This document shows, in pieces, positions 52,580 to 61,321 of a stretch of 64,000 nucleotides of DNA. How positions within the stretch are numbered: position 1 is the stretch's first letter; each line of letters starts with the position of its first letter. The stretch is from Candidatus Freyrarchaeum guaymasense (GTDB taxonomy: Archaea > Asgardarchaeota > Jordarchaeia > Jordarchaeales > Freyrarchaeaceae), in contig JAUQZD010000050.1 of NCBI GenBank assembly GCA_030587405.1, forward strand, positions 1 to 64,000, written 5' to 3'. The notes beneath the pieces were generated by a model that was given only the letters and a program-made list of their open reading frames with translations, did not search any database and had not been told where the DNA came from. The position numbers were made by a program, and so were the translations under genes.

Positions 52580-53719
52580 TTAGGCTAGGAGGGCTTCCGA
52601 GTTCACAAGGACTTCGGGAGGAGCTCTAAAGAAGGCTAGGCTAGCTACAGCCCCTATCATCCCTCTTCTTCCAGTAACCTCGTAAACGCTGACACCAGCC
52701 TTCTTAGCCACCCTTTCAGCCTCGCTCACCGTGACTTCCATGCGTCGCGCCCTGTTAGCGAAGGACTTGAGCGGATCAGGAATCGTTAAGCCCTTCAGAA
52801 ACGCTACAGCCGTGTTATCCGAGTAGGTTTCTTTCTCTAGAAAGTTCACCGAGTGGCTGATTAATGCATTAAGCTTGTTGGGTGCTACCGCAACCTCTAT
52901 GAAGCTTGCAGCGTTACCAACGGTTTTATACTTCACATTGGGGTTCAAGTGGACAACCTTATGGCTTATCTCCTCGACTAGCCCCTTAAGGCTGTTAAGC
53001 AAAGCTAAGGTTAACGCCCAAGTTGCCCCTGAGTCGGGACTGTCGGTGTCATCTACGCCTATAGTGACGTGCTCGAGCATGTCCGTGACAACGATGCCCT
53101 CAACATACCCCTGCATGGGCTTAACTTTAAGCTCCCTCAGCCCTCGAGCGAACCTCATGGTTTCGGTCAGTGAGTGTGCAGGTCCGCCAACAGCCCTAAT
53201 CTTTTGAATAACCTTGTCGCCTACCACGTCCACCCGCTCTACAGCCATCGAAGCCCCTGAAGCAACTTCTCTCTCTCTTCCAAGGATGGTTAGCTCTCTA
53301 AGGAATTTCCCCTCATACCTAGCTTCTATTATCGCCCCTTTAGCCTTAAAGTGCTCGAACGCGCAGAATATAACTGCGCCTTCACTGCTACATTCATGGT
53401 AGATTTCCGCTATGCCTGCGTCTAAGTCTACCGCCGTAAAAATACGTTTACATGCCAAGTAGGGGAATGCTTCGTCTCTAACGTAAGCGTACCTGGCGGG
53501 TTTACGTCCAACAGATTCCTCGATTATTCTAATGAACCCTTCATCTACGAGGCGGTGAATCCAGTCCTGCACCGTGGTCCTAGGGAGACCTGTTTCGTTC
53601 ACCACGTCCTGGATGGTGAACGTGCCTTGCCTTAAAGTCAGCTCTTTAACCAAGCCTAGGCAGAGGGCTCTTCTCCTGAGAACCTTCGACAAACGACCCC
53701 ATCCTGCTTCAGCCTTCAA
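52580..53719 (-). CDS. Winged-helix protein fused to a TiaS/methanogenesis-marker-11-like DDTD domain
   Basis: The first 75 residues form a winged helix (FTIQDVVNETGLPRTTVQDW, IHRLVDEGFIRIIEESVGRK). The rest contains HVTIGVDDTDSPDSGATWAL, the ATP-binding DDTD signature shared by TiaS (agmatinyl-cytidine synthetase for tRNA-Ile) and methanogenesis marker protein 11. TVGNAASFIEVAVAPNKLNA and YSDNTAVAFLKGLTIPDPLK follow. The TiaS zinc ribbon and OB domain are absent, so it is probably not TiaS. The start is at 53719, overlapping the stop of the upstream coiled-coil gene, so they form an operon. Confidence 0.6.
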   Translation of the reverse strand: MKAEAGWGRLSKVLRRRALCLGLVKELTLRQGTFTIQDVVNETGLPRTTVQDWIHRLVDEGFIRIIEESVGRKPARYAYVRDEAFPYLACKRIFTAVDLDAGIAEIYHECSSEGAVIFCAFEHFKAKGAIIEARYEGKFLRELTILGREREVASGASMAVERVDVVGDKVIQKIRAVGGPAHSLTETMRFARGLRELKVKPMQGYVEGIVVTDMLEHVTIGVDDTDSPDSGATWALTLALLNSLKGLVEEISHKVVHLNPNVKYKTVGNAASFIEVAVAPNKLNALISHSVNFLEKETYSDNTAVAFLKGLTIPDPLKSFANRARRMEVTVSEAERVAKKAGVSVYEVTGRRGMIGAVASLAFFRAPPEVLVNSEALLA

Positions 53720-54761
53720 CTTTCACCATCGAAAGAATTTCAGCCCAGTTCATCTTCCTCTCCTTCATGCACTTAGTGTTAAGGGGGCATGAAGGGCAAA
53801 CAGTGTAGAAAAGATCTTCAGCTTTTTTCTTTCTAAGTGTGCACACGTACCCTCTTGCTACAAGCTCCTTTAACTTTTCCCTTAACGTGTTAGGATCCAT
53901 GTTAAGATGGTTAACTATTTCGTCAAGGCTCTGAGGAGTTCTTATAATGTACAAGTACTCCAATATGACCGCATTCTCTTCCCCATACTTGCTCTTAAGC
54001 ACGTCAAACACCGTGTAAAACTCCTCTTCAACCTTTTCCTCTTGTTTGGCCTCTACCATAGCAGCTCTAGCTTGGAGGAGTACTGTTTGAAGCTGGGAGA
54101 GCACTTCACCCAGCTTGTTAAGTGTAGCTTGCAGCGAGGAGGCTTCTTCATGGGCTCGCTCCTTTTCTTCCACTATGTTCTTCAGCTTTTCCTCCAACTC
54201 TTTTTCTTCGCCGAAAAGGCTTTCAAGCCTCCTGAAGAGGCTCTCAGGGTCTTCGCCTTCCTTTAGCACCTCCAGCTCTTCTGCAACTTTTAACTCCTCA
54301 TCGTACTTTGACTCCAGCACGGACTCGATTTTTTTCTGCTGGTCGCCTATGGAAAGCTCACGGTTCTTAGCCTCCGACAAATGCCGTTCCACGTCGTGGG
54401 AAACCCTAGTTAACATGTTACTATAGCTTTCAGCTAGAAGTAGGAAAAGGTTTCCGCCTGACTGTTCCAGTAAGAACGCTGCCTCATCCAACACGTAACG
54501 TTTAAAGAAGGCCTCCTCTAACTCGCTCTCTAAGATCACCCCTAGCAGAAGAAGGCTTTCACCCTTACCCACAACACCGAAAAGAACTTCTTCATGGTCC
54601 ACCTCGACGCGTTCAACCTTTCCCACTCTGAGATCGTAGTTAGAGAAGAAGGAGACGAGGACGTCTTCTGACAGCGCGGAGTCGTGGAGGAAGGAGCTTT
54701 CCAAGGAAACAGCGTTAGCGGAGAAGCGGATTACAAAAACACCTAGGGGCATCATTATCAT
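53709..54761 (-). CDS. Longin-like, coiled-coil and winged-helix protein
   Basis: Residues 1-115 look like a longin-like alpha/beta domain (GVFVIRFSANAVSLESSFLH, EEVLFGVVGKGESLLLLGVI). About 120-250 form a coiled coil (EELEVLKEGEDPESLFRRLE, EKELEEKLKNIVEEKERAHE). About 255-325 are a winged helix (YLYIIRTPQSLDEIVNHLNM, DPNTLREKLKELVARGYVCT). A Cys-rich end follows (CPSCPLNTKCMKE), which may bind metal. It may be a DNA-binding regulator or membrane-linked adaptor. It is the upstream gene of the pair with the DDTD protein. Confidence 0.5.
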   Translation of the reverse strand: MIMMPLGVFVIRFSANAVSLESSFLHDSALSEDVLVSFFSNYDLRVGKVERVEVDHEEVLFGVVGKGESLLLLGVILESELEEAFFKRYVLDEAAFLLEQSGGNLFLLLAESYSNMLTRVSHDVERHLSEAKNRELSIGDQQKKIESVLESKYDEELKVAEELEVLKEGEDPESLFRRLESLFGEEKELEEKLKNIVEEKERAHEEASSLQATLNKLGEVLSQLQTVLLQARAAMVEAKQEEKVEEEFYTVFDVLKSKYGEENAVILEYLYIIRTPQSLDEIVNHLNMDPNTLREKLKELVARGYVCTLRKKKAEDLFYTVCPSCPLNTKCMKERKMNWAEILSMVKVEG

Positions 54762-54855
54762 CCTTAGACGCTACTTATATAAAAAAGCGTAAGCGACAGT
54801 TGAAAAGTTTTCTGCTTCAACGAGGAATAGAATAAGCCTTGGTAGGGGTGTAACG

Positions 54856-55812
54856 CTAGTACCGGAGGCCCTCCAGCAGGCAGACGAAGATCGATGCAGC
54901 CGTCAGGTCTGCGGTGGTTCCCGGATTGAGCTTTCCCTTCGCTTTATGAAGTTCTTCGTCTAGCATCCAGCAAAGCCTTCTTCCGCCAGGTGTCTCGATT
55001 CCTCCTGCATTCAAAATAGCCTCCGCCTTGGAGCTTACGTAACGTGCCGCATCGGCTCCAGCCTTCCTAGCTATTAACGTATCCGGCTTTTCTGAGAGAA
55101 TCGTCAGGAAAGTGTTCACCGTAGCCACGTTCACGTCTCCGGTGGCGGCATAATGCTTCTTGAATGCAGGGTATCCTATGGTAAAAACAGTCCTCATACC
55201 GTTAACCCATTCCTCACTGATCCCATCCCACCCTGCGCTGACGGCGAAGACGTCCTTTAAGGTGAGGCCGGCCGAGGCGATCTTCCTCTTCGACTCCGGG
55301 TCGTTCACGTCAAGCATGCTTACCTTCCCCATTCCTCCTGGTTTAGCGAGCTGAATGGCATCATAAACCTTTACGGCATCGTCAACCGTAGTGCCATCTA
55401 TAACCTTCACAACGTTTCCTCTAAGCTCGTCAACGGACACGCCGCCAGAGGAGGCGATGCACATACCAGCGGCGGCAGACAAGGGTGAGAACAGGAGAAC
55501 TGTTCCAAGGTTCGTGTTACCCCCCCTCTGCCATTTAGCAGTAGCGTCCACTGCTTCGAGGATGAAGCGGCCCACCGAAATATCCCTTAAACTTATTTCC
55601 CCCGTTTCTGCCTTGAAGCCGTTTTCGGCAAGTTTGCCCATAGCGGGTCCGATGGCGACGGCGCCGGCCAAGAAGTGCTCAAACCTTGTTTCGGGGCTGT
55701 CGCGGACACGGTGGACGTTACCCGGCTTAGGGTAGCCGCTAACCTCGAGCAGTATGGCGAGAATGGCACATTGCATAACATACTCTGCAACCTTTAACTT
55801 AACCCCCTCCAT
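54856..55812 (-). CDS. Triphosphoribosyl-dephospho-CoA synthase-like protein (COG1767)
   Basis: CitG/MdcB enzymes make the triphosphoribosyl-dephospho-CoA prosthetic group from ATP and dephospho-CoA. The signatures GYPKPGNVHRVRDSPETRFE, GGNTNLGTVLLFSPLSAAAG and GLTLKDVFAVSAGWDGISEE, and the ending LNPGTTADLTAASIFVCLLE, are typical. No citrate lyase or malonate decarboxylase gene is near, so the archaeal homologue probably serves another purpose; cofactor synthesis is a reasonable guess. It stands alone, with a gene-free spacer of about 257 bases after its start. Confidence 0.75.
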   Translation of the reverse strand: MEGVKLKVAEYVMQCAILAILLEVSGYPKPGNVHRVRDSPETRFEHFLAGAVAIGPAMGKLAENGFKAETGEISLRDISVGRFILEAVDATAKWQRGGNTNLGTVLLFSPLSAAAGMCIASSGGVSVDELRGNVVKVIDGTTVDDAVKVYDAIQLAKPGGMGKVSMLDVNDPESKRKIASAGLTLKDVFAVSAGWDGISEEWVNGMRTVFTIGYPAFKKHYAATGDVNVATVNTFLTILSEKPDTLIARKAGADAARYVSSKAEAILNAGGIETPGGRRLCWMLDEELHKAKGKLNPGTTADLTAASIFVCLLEGLRY

Positions 55813-56069
55813 TAAGAAAAAATCAGGAAAACTTAAAAACAGTTATCTAAGAGGAGCAAACGCCCAAAACCCGATTTTCGGGCCGGAAGGAGCCATGATT
55901 CACACCTAGGCAGAAGGCGTTCCAACATTAACGATTCCACCTAAACATGCCGGTAGAGGAGGACGTTCAAACCAACGTAATGCTCCAAACAGTTCTACAT
56001 GTAATGGAAAATAGCGTGAAGAAGGGGGAGGCACCCTTTAGTTAAACTTGAGGATGTCAGCGTTCCTCT

Positions 56070-56645
56070 TTAGTGTTCAAGGTATTCTTCGATTTTACTT
56101 AGTATTTTTGCGCCCAGCTTTTCAATGTCGCTGTTTCTCACCTTGACGACGTTAAGGGTGAAGTTCCTGAAGGCTTTCTCGTATCCTTCAAGCACCTTCG
56201 CAACGTATTCTGGATCATCCTCGTTCCATTCTTCCGGCCGCCCTCTCCTTTTCTTTATTTTAAAAAGGGCGTCCTCCAAGCTTTCATCAAAGTAAAAAAT
56301 TAGGTCTTCACGCCAGTTAACGGATCTATAAAGATTCTCTAGCAGGATGTAGTCGTCCCTAGAACATAAGGCATGCGAATATGCTATGACACAGATCGGA
56401 CTCCTATCGCAAACTATGACTCCTTCCTTAATGCGACTTATCAACTCGTTTCTTTTTAGCATTTGCTGGAAAACCCACAGTTCAGCTCTGAAAGCAACCT
56501 GCTTATCCTTGGAGCCGAAGGGGTACATTGGTTCTTCAAGGAACTCTGGAAAAAACACCCACTCAGGCCTTTTTGAGCGAAGGTAGGTGAACACCGTTGT
56601 TTTCCCGCATCCATGCACACCTTCAAGAGAAGCAACCAGCTTCAA
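56070..56645 (-). CDS. Deoxynucleoside/thymidylate kinase-like P-loop protein
   Basis: The P-loop is SLEGVHGCGKTTVFTYLRSK, and VIVCDRSPICVIAYSHALCS carries the DR(S) motif of deoxynucleoside kinases. RRGRPEEWNEDDPEYVAKVL corresponds to the LID. At 191 residues it is slightly shorter than bacterial deoxynucleoside kinases. It may phosphorylate a deoxynucleoside or related small molecule. No clear operon partner. Confidence 0.65.
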   Translation of the reverse strand: MKLVASLEGVHGCGKTTVFTYLRSKRPEWVFFPEFLEEPMYPFGSKDKQVAFRAELWVFQQMLKRNELISRIKEGVIVCDRSPICVIAYSHALCSRDDYILLENLYRSVNWREDLIFYFDESLEDALFKIKKRRGRPEEWNEDDPEYVAKVLEGYEKAFRNFTLNVVKVRNSDIEKLGAKILSKIEEYLEH

Positions 56646-56765
56646 CCATTGAGCCCCCTTGTGAAGCCCTAGTTCCTCTTAAAAACCCAGCTTCCCTTTA
56701 GAGGTGAGTGTTTCCTCCAAGACTTCTTGAAAGCACTAGCGTATTTCATGGAGAACACTCAACGT

Positions 56766-57026
56766 TTACCCTAGCGCTACGTACTTGTTCTGACGCAGGT
56801 CATTGAGGTTTGGAACTTTTTTCACCAGCTTCCTGTCTAGCAGGATCTTTAAGGCGTACCTGACCGTTCTAGGGGCGAATGTGGTTTTCTCGAAAAGTTC
56901 CTTTGGCGTTAGAGGACCCTCCTTTCTCAGGATGTTTACGACCTCTAGCGCTGAGGGGGGTAGTTCCTCGCCTTTAACTTCTTCTTGGAATTTGACCATT
57001 TGGGTTGCTACGGCCATAAGCATCAC
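56766..57026 (-). CDS. Small winged-helix transcriptional regulator
   Basis: An 86-residue protein with a winged helix at about 25-80: EVVNILRKEGPLTPKELFEK, TTFAPRTVRYALKILLDRKL, VKKVPNLNDLRQNKYVALG. This resembles archaeal MarR/ArsR-type single-domain regulators. It diverges from the MaoC gene across a spacer filled with ACATATGT-type repeats, which are its probable binding sites. The start could be ATG 57020 rather than 57026. Confidence 0.7.
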   Translation of the reverse strand: MMLMAVATQMVKFQEEVKGEELPPSALEVVNILRKEGPLTPKELFEKTTFAPRTVRYALKILLDRKLVKKVPNLNDLRQNKYVALG

Positions 57027-57090
57027 CCACGGAATTTATGTATAAATGATTATTGAATAAAATAAGAATTTTTTACATAAAAAACAAGTG

Positions 57091-57160
57091 TACATATGTT
57101 CACTATATGTAAAACCCAAAAAACATGTATAAACATATGTAAACATATACATACATAAAA
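57091..57160. promoter_or_regulatory. Phased ACATATGT operator repeats between regulator and MaoC genes
   Basis: The spacer 57027-57213 is A/T-rich. TACATATGT lies at 57091-57099, ACTATATGTA near 57102, and then three consecutive ten-base units follow: AAACATGTAT (57121-57130), AAACATATGT (57131-57140) and AAACATATAC (57141-57150), then ATACATAAAA. The exact 10-base step puts each unit on the same face of the helix. A TATA-like run (TAAATAAATAAAC) follows at about 57169-57181 for the MaoC gene. The divergent winged-helix regulator is the likely ligand. Confidence 0.6.
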
Positions 57161-57213
57161 TAAATGGTAAATAAATAAACAGGTAAGAAGCAGATAAGTG
57201 TGGAGGAGAGAGA

Positions 57214-57654
57214 ATGCCTAAAACATTCAACGAGTTTGAAGTAGGGGAAAAGTTCGTCTCGCCAGCGATAACGGTGACAGACGCACACATCACGCTTTTT
57301 GCAGGGCTCTCAGGAGACTTCAACCCACTCCACGTAAACGACGAATTCGCGAAGAAAACACCCTTCGGAGCAAGAATAGCGCATGGACTTCTAACCATAA
57401 CGCTCATGTCAGGGTTTATGGGAATGCTTGTTGCAGGCACGGCTATAGCATTCCTAGAGGCGAGATACAAGTTTTTAGCACCCGTAAAAGTAGGGGATAC
57501 TATTCACACGGAGGGAGAGGTAGTCGAGAAAAAGCCAACGTCAAAATATCCAGGAGGAGTTGTCAGGTTCAAATATGAAATCAAGAATCAGAGGGGGGAA
57601 GTGTGCGTCGAGGGAGAGGCAGCTCTTCTCGTAGCCGACCGCGTCCTCTACTAA
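57214..57654 (+). CDS. MaoC-like (hot-dog) hydratase
   Basis: MaoC-type proteins hydrate enoyl-CoA thioesters. The active-site region is FAGLSGDFNPLHVNDEFAKK, with the Asp and His of the hydratase 2 motif, then RIAHGLLTITLMSGFMGML. VKVGDTIHTEGEVVEKKPTS is the usual later strand. ATG 57214 has GTGGAGGAGAG upstream. Together with the divergent thiolase/DUF35 pair downstream it suggests acyl-CoA metabolism, perhaps beta-oxidation-like or a biosynthetic route. Confidence 0.85.
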   Translation: MPKTFNEFEVGEKFVSPAITVTDAHITLFAGLSGDFNPLHVNDEFAKKTPFGARIAHGLLTITLMSGFMGMLVAGTAIAFLEARYKFLAPVKVGDTIHTEGEVVEKKPTSKYPGGVVRFKYEIKNQRGEVCVEGEAALLVADRVLY

Positions 57655-57726
57655 CCAACTCTCCTTTTTCTTTTCGATGGAGGAGCTGTAAGGCAGTAAA
57701 TAATAAATAAGGAAAGAAGGGTGGCG

Positions 57727-58131
57727 TTAGGCTGGTTTAAAAGCCAGAACGGTTTCCCCGTTCCTTTCTATGAAAACGGCTTCCATGTTCATTCCTATCT
57801 TTATAGTTTCCGGCTTCTTGGCGTCTACTTCAACTATCCGCGCTGTTACCTTCGCCCCCTGTCCAAGGTCCACTACGCCGAACACGTAAGGGTTATCTCG
57901 CCCGTATCCCTCGGCAACTAGTGGTGTTGGAGCCACATATACAACCGAGAACGTTACCAATGTGCCTTTGCCTTCCAGTTCCACCCATTCGAGCTCGCTT
58001 CCATGACAACTCTTACATAATGGGCGAGGAGGGAAATTAACCATCCCGCAGCTCCTGCACTTAGCACCCATAAGTTTCCTCTCTTTCAGGAAATCTTTAA
58101 ACGCTTTAACGGTGAAGCCGGAGGAACTCAT
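57727..58131 (-). CDS. DUF35 OB-fold zinc-ribbon acyl-CoA-associated protein
   Basis: The N-terminal zinc ribbon is AKCRSCGMVNFPPRPLCKSC and the OB-fold follows (LEGKGTLVTFSVVYVAPTPL, YVFGVVDLGQGAKVTARIVE). DUF35 proteins form a complex with thiolase-like enzymes and can pass acetoacetyl-CoA between thiolase and HMG-CoA synthase. The gene lies six bases after the thiolase stop on the same strand, the typical arrangement. No HMG-CoA synthase is in the window. Confidence 0.85.
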   Translation of the reverse strand: MSSSGFTVKAFKDFLKERKLMGAKCRSCGMVNFPPRPLCKSCHGSELEWVELEGKGTLVTFSVVYVAPTPLVAEGYGRDNPYVFGVVDLGQGAKVTARIVEVDAKKPETIKIGMNMEAVFIERNGETVLAFKPA

Positions 58132-58137
58132 AGATTT

Positions 58138-59391
58138 TCACCTCCTGAAGATGTGGACGGCGCAGCTAGCCCCTGACCCTCCAACGTTATGGGTTAGAGC
58201 AAGTTCGACTCCGGAAACTTGCCTTGGTCCTGCTGAGCCCCTTAGCTGATGCCATATTTCAACGACCTGCGCCGCCCCGCTTGCTCCTACGGGATGCCCT
58301 TTAGCCTTTAGCCCTCCTGAAGTATTTATCGGCTTCTCGCCGTCTCTTTTAGTAACGCCTTCCTCAACCGCCTTCCCGCCTTCCCCAGGCTTGAAGAAGC
58401 CAAGGTCTTCTGTCGCGACTATTTCAGCTATCGTGAAGCAGTCGTGCACCTCCGCTAGCTGAATGTCCTTTGGTTCTACACCAGCCATGCGGTACGCCTC
58501 CCTCGCCGCGACCCTAGCAGCCCTGAGGGAGGTTAAATCTTCTCTATCATGGAGGGCGAGGGCGTCGCTGCCCTGACCCGTTCCAGCCACATATATCGGC
58601 GTGTCGGTGAACTTTCTCGCAATTTCTTCCGCTGCCAAAATCACCACTGCCGCTCCGTCTGTTATCGGGCTACAATCAAACAGCCTGAGGGGCCACGCTA
58701 TGATGGGGTTTGCCGCAGGATCCTCTAGGAACTCCATTTCGTCCTTCCACGTCGGCACAGGCAAGCCTTTAGCCTTAGCTTTCTCCATCCTCGACTTCAT
58801 GATGTCTCTTATGGACGCTTGAAACTGGGCTTTAGGGTTTAAAGCGCCATTTTCATGATTTTTAATTCCCACCAGCCTTAACTGCTCAATGGTCGTACCA
58901 TATCTTTTCATGTGTGCGTTGGCCATTTCCGCGTATAGCCCAGGAAAGGTTGCCCCTGCTGGGAACTCGTAGAACGCGTCGGCTGCGGATGCGAGGACGT
59001 CGGTTACCCTGGCTGTTTCGAGGTTGGTCATCTTCTCCACTCCGCCAACACATACTATGTCATGCACCCCCGAGGCGATCGCTAGTATGCCGAGGCGCAG
59101 TGCGACCCCGCTGCTTGCACATGCATCCTCTATCTTCATTGCCGGAGCAGGCGTTATTCCTACCATGTTTGCCATTAGTGGTCCAGTGTGGACTTGGCCC
59201 TCGAATATGTCATTCGAGAAGTTTCCGAGGAATAAGGCTTCAATGTCCTTAACATCTATCCCATTGTCCACGCTGCTTTTGGCTTCTAGGAAGGCCTCTA
59301 CGAAAAGCTCCCTCGTCGTCTTATCCTTAAAGGCTCCAAACTTGCTCATCCCGGCACCTATAATCGCTACACCTCTAGCCAGCTTACCCAT
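58138..59391 (-). CDS. Acetyl-CoA C-acyltransferase (thiolase), SCP-x type
   Basis: Thiolases condense or cleave acyl-CoA. The nucleophilic cysteine is in MKIEDACASSGVALRLGILA. The other catalytic motifs are LAEVHDCFTIAEIVATEDLG, NTSGGLKAKGHPVGASGAAQ (His) and ALTHNVGGSGASCAVHIFRR (second Cys region). GAGMSKFGAFKDKT and DITAAIL-like segments fit the SCP-x group found in archaea, which pairs with DUF35. Length (417) is slightly longer than bacterial thiolases, as usual for the group. The start is at 59391. Confidence 0.88.
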   Translation of the reverse strand: MGKLARGVAIIGAGMSKFGAFKDKTTRELFVEAFLEAKSSVDNGIDVKDIEALFLGNFSNDIFEGQVHTGPLMANMVGITPAPAMKIEDACASSGVALRLGILAIASGVHDIVCVGGVEKMTNLETARVTDVLASAADAFYEFPAGATFPGLYAEMANAHMKRYGTTIEQLRLVGIKNHENGALNPKAQFQASIRDIMKSRMEKAKAKGLPVPTWKDEMEFLEDPAANPIIAWPLRLFDCSPITDGAAVVILAAEEIARKFTDTPIYVAGTGQGSDALALHDREDLTSLRAARVAAREAYRMAGVEPKDIQLAEVHDCFTIAEIVATEDLGFFKPGEGGKAVEEGVTKRDGEKPINTSGGLKAKGHPVGASGAAQVVEIWHQLRGSAGPRQVSGVELALTHNVGGSGASCAVHIFRR

Positions 59392-59830
59392 TCTTTATCC
59401 TCCTTAAACCACGTGAGGGAACCCCCTAAACGTTTCAGAAAACAACCTTATAAGTTTCTTTTGAATAGTAGAAGGCTACAAGGCTTCAAGACCTCGGCAA
59501 GAAGCCCTCCTGCTCCAGCTAAGACGGACAAAAGTCAAACTTGAACTGTAATTTGAAGCGTTTAGTGGAGGATTTCCACCTAGGAAAAACGCGGTGGCTC
59601 TAATGCAATTTTATTATGGCATCTAAAGCCTGATCGATGCGTCCAGAAGGGGATGAGGGTTAACGCTAGCAAGCTAAGGGGTCGCTTAGGAGGAATAGTG
59701 CCGGGTGTGCCGTTACTAACCCTGCAGTGAACGTTTAACCGTTAAGTATCCGGTGAGGCATCAGATGGCTGGCGACGGTAATTTCGTGATATTACTAGAC
59801 GTTAAAAATGAGGGAGGATTGTTTTAGGGC
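59392..59830. other. Gene-free spacer upstream of topoisomerase VI
   Basis: About 440 bases without a convincing gene. Two short frames encode MRVNASKLRGRLGGIVPGVP and MAGDGNFVILLDVKNEGGLF, which could be fragments of lost proteins but lack support. A TATA-like AACCTTATAAGTTTC at 59442-59456 lies about 50-65 bases upstream of the thiolase start, on its transcribed side. No RNA gene or repeat was recognised. Confidence 0.35.
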
Positions 59831-61321
59831 ATGCAAGCCATTTTTGAAGAGATAAGCGTCTCCGACTTCTTCTATAGGAACAGGGAGTTAGCTGGCTTCT
59901 CTAGCCCTTCCCGGGCAACATACATGGTTATCCGTGAGGTTTTAGAGAACAGTTTAGATGCTTGCGAGGAGGCTGGAGTGCTTCCAAACGTTAAGGTTTC
60001 CCTAAGCACGGTTGAGGGCAAAGTTTACCGGCTTACCGTTAAGGATAACGGCTTCGGGGTTCCTGTGGAGGAGGTCCCCTACGCTTTCGGGAAGTTTCTT
60101 TACGGGTCAAAGTTTCGCCTTAAGCAGAGCAGAGGGGTTTTCGGTCTCGGAGGGGCTATGGCCTTGCTTTACGGTCAGGTGACTTCTGGCATGCCTGCTA
60201 GGGTAGCCGTAAGCGATGGAGGGGACATATTCGAGTTCAAACTTAGAATAGACGTTGAAAGGAATGAGCCATTGGTTGAGGGGAGGAAGAGGAGGAAGAA
60301 CGTTAACGGGTGGCATGGAACATTCGTTGAAATGTTCTTTAAAGGGGACTATCCAAAGGCTGAGGGGAAGATAATCCAGTACCTTCAGCAGACCGTTATA
60401 GCATCACCCCACGCAGAGGTGGAGTTCATAGACCCGGCAGGTCGACAGCGCGTGTTCGGGAGAAGCGTGGAGGAGGCTCCTAGCCCTCCGGTCGAAGTTC
60501 TTCCCCACCCTCACGGGTTAGACGTGGAAATGCTTAGGAGGCTGGTTAGGAGGCATGGGTCGAAAAGCCTGCTTTCCTTCATGGTTAAGAGTTTTCAGAG
60601 GGTTGGATTGGCCACAGCGAAAAGGTTCCTAGAGGAAGCAGGGTTTAGCCCTTACCAGCCTGTTTCAAGCCTTTCTGACAGGGACATCCTAGACCTCCTA
60701 GACGCAATGAGAAATTACAAGTTTCCTCCGCCGGACGCAAAGTGCCTTTCACCCATAGGGAGGGATGCCCTAGAGGCTGCTATCAGGAAGATGTTTGATC
60801 CCGACTTTCTCTACGTCTGCCAGAGGCCGCCGTCGGTTTACCGTGGGCATCCCTTCATAGTTGAGGTAGCAGTCGCTTACGGATGCAAGAATGTTGAAGC
60901 AGGGAACGGGGTGTCGCTTTACAGGTTCGCCAACAAGATACCACTGGTTTACGACGCATATAGCGACGTTTCGATGAAGGTGGTGAAGAGGTTTAACTGG
61001 AGCAGCTACGTAAGCCGCCCAGCTGCAATAGCTGTTTTCACTCACATATGCTCAACTAGGGTTCCGTTTAAGACGGCTGGCAAGGAGTGCGTCGCAGACC
61101 CTCCAGAGGTTGAAAGAGAGATAGAAATGGGGCTAAGGGAGTGCTGCCGAAGGCTTAAAACGTTCCTCACAGGCAAGATTGAGGTTGAAGAATACGGGAG
61201 GAGGATGAAAGCCTACAGGAGGTATCTTCCCGAAATAGCAAGGTTAGCTGCGGAGTTGGCTGGAAGGGATAAACCTCCAAGCGTAGCTGACCTGATAGAG
61301 GAGGGAGGGGCATGGAGGTAG
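59831..61321 (+). CDS. top6B: DNA topoisomerase VI subunit B
   Basis: Topo VI B is the ATPase subunit that clamps DNA while subunit A cuts it. The GHKL motifs are REVLENSLDACEEAGVLPNV (N box), VKDNGFGVPVEEVP (G1) and RGVFGLGGAMALLYGQVTSG (G2), the latter in the crenarchaeal form. The middle helix-two-turn-helix region follows PHPHGLDVEMLRRLVRRHGS. The transducer has GHPFIVEVAVAYG and VPFKTAGKE with the catalytic lysine. At 496 residues it is a normal short form. The start is ATG 59831. It overlaps subunit A by ten bases. Confidence 0.93.
   Translation: MQAIFEEISVSDFFYRNRELAGFSSPSRATYMVIREVLENSLDACEEAGVLPNVKVSLSTVEGKVYRLTVKDNGFGVPVEEVPYAFGKFLYGSKFRLKQSRGVFGLGGAMALLYGQVTSGMPARVAVSDGGDIFEFKLRIDVERNEPLVEGRKRRKNVNGWHGTFVEMFFKGDYPKAEGKIIQYLQQTVIASPHAEVEFIDPAGRQRVFGRSVEEAPSPPVEVLPHPHGLDVEMLRRLVRRHGSKSLLSFMVKSFQRVGLATAKRFLEEAGFSPYQPVSSLSDRDILDLLDAMRNYKFPPPDAKCLSPIGRDALEAAIRKMFDPDFLYVCQRPPSVYRGHPFIVEVAVAYGCKNVEAGNGVSLYRFANKIPLVYDAYSDVSMKVVKRFNWSSYVSRPAAIAVFTHICSTRVPFKTAGKECVADPPEVEREIEMGLRECCRRLKTFLTGKIEVEEYGRRMKAYRRYLPEIARLAAELAGRDKPPSVADLIEEGGAWR

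Noticed and set aside
55860..55920. GGGCCGGAAGGAGCC, resembling the SRP RNA apical loop
   Set aside because: Only the loop words match; no long helix or other SRP RNA parts are nearby.
57091..57160. Repeat cluster as a possible CRISPR array
   Set aside because: Units are ten bases with no spacers and lie between divergent genes; an operator is a better reading.
59652..59826. Two short peptides upstream of topo VI B
   Set aside because: 25 and 20 residues, no ribosome sites and no family; too little to support genes.
60110..60190. Topo VI B phosphate motif GVFGLGG instead of GQQGIG
   Set aside because: The crenarchaeal form of subunit B has a GLG-type motif here, so it is normal variation.
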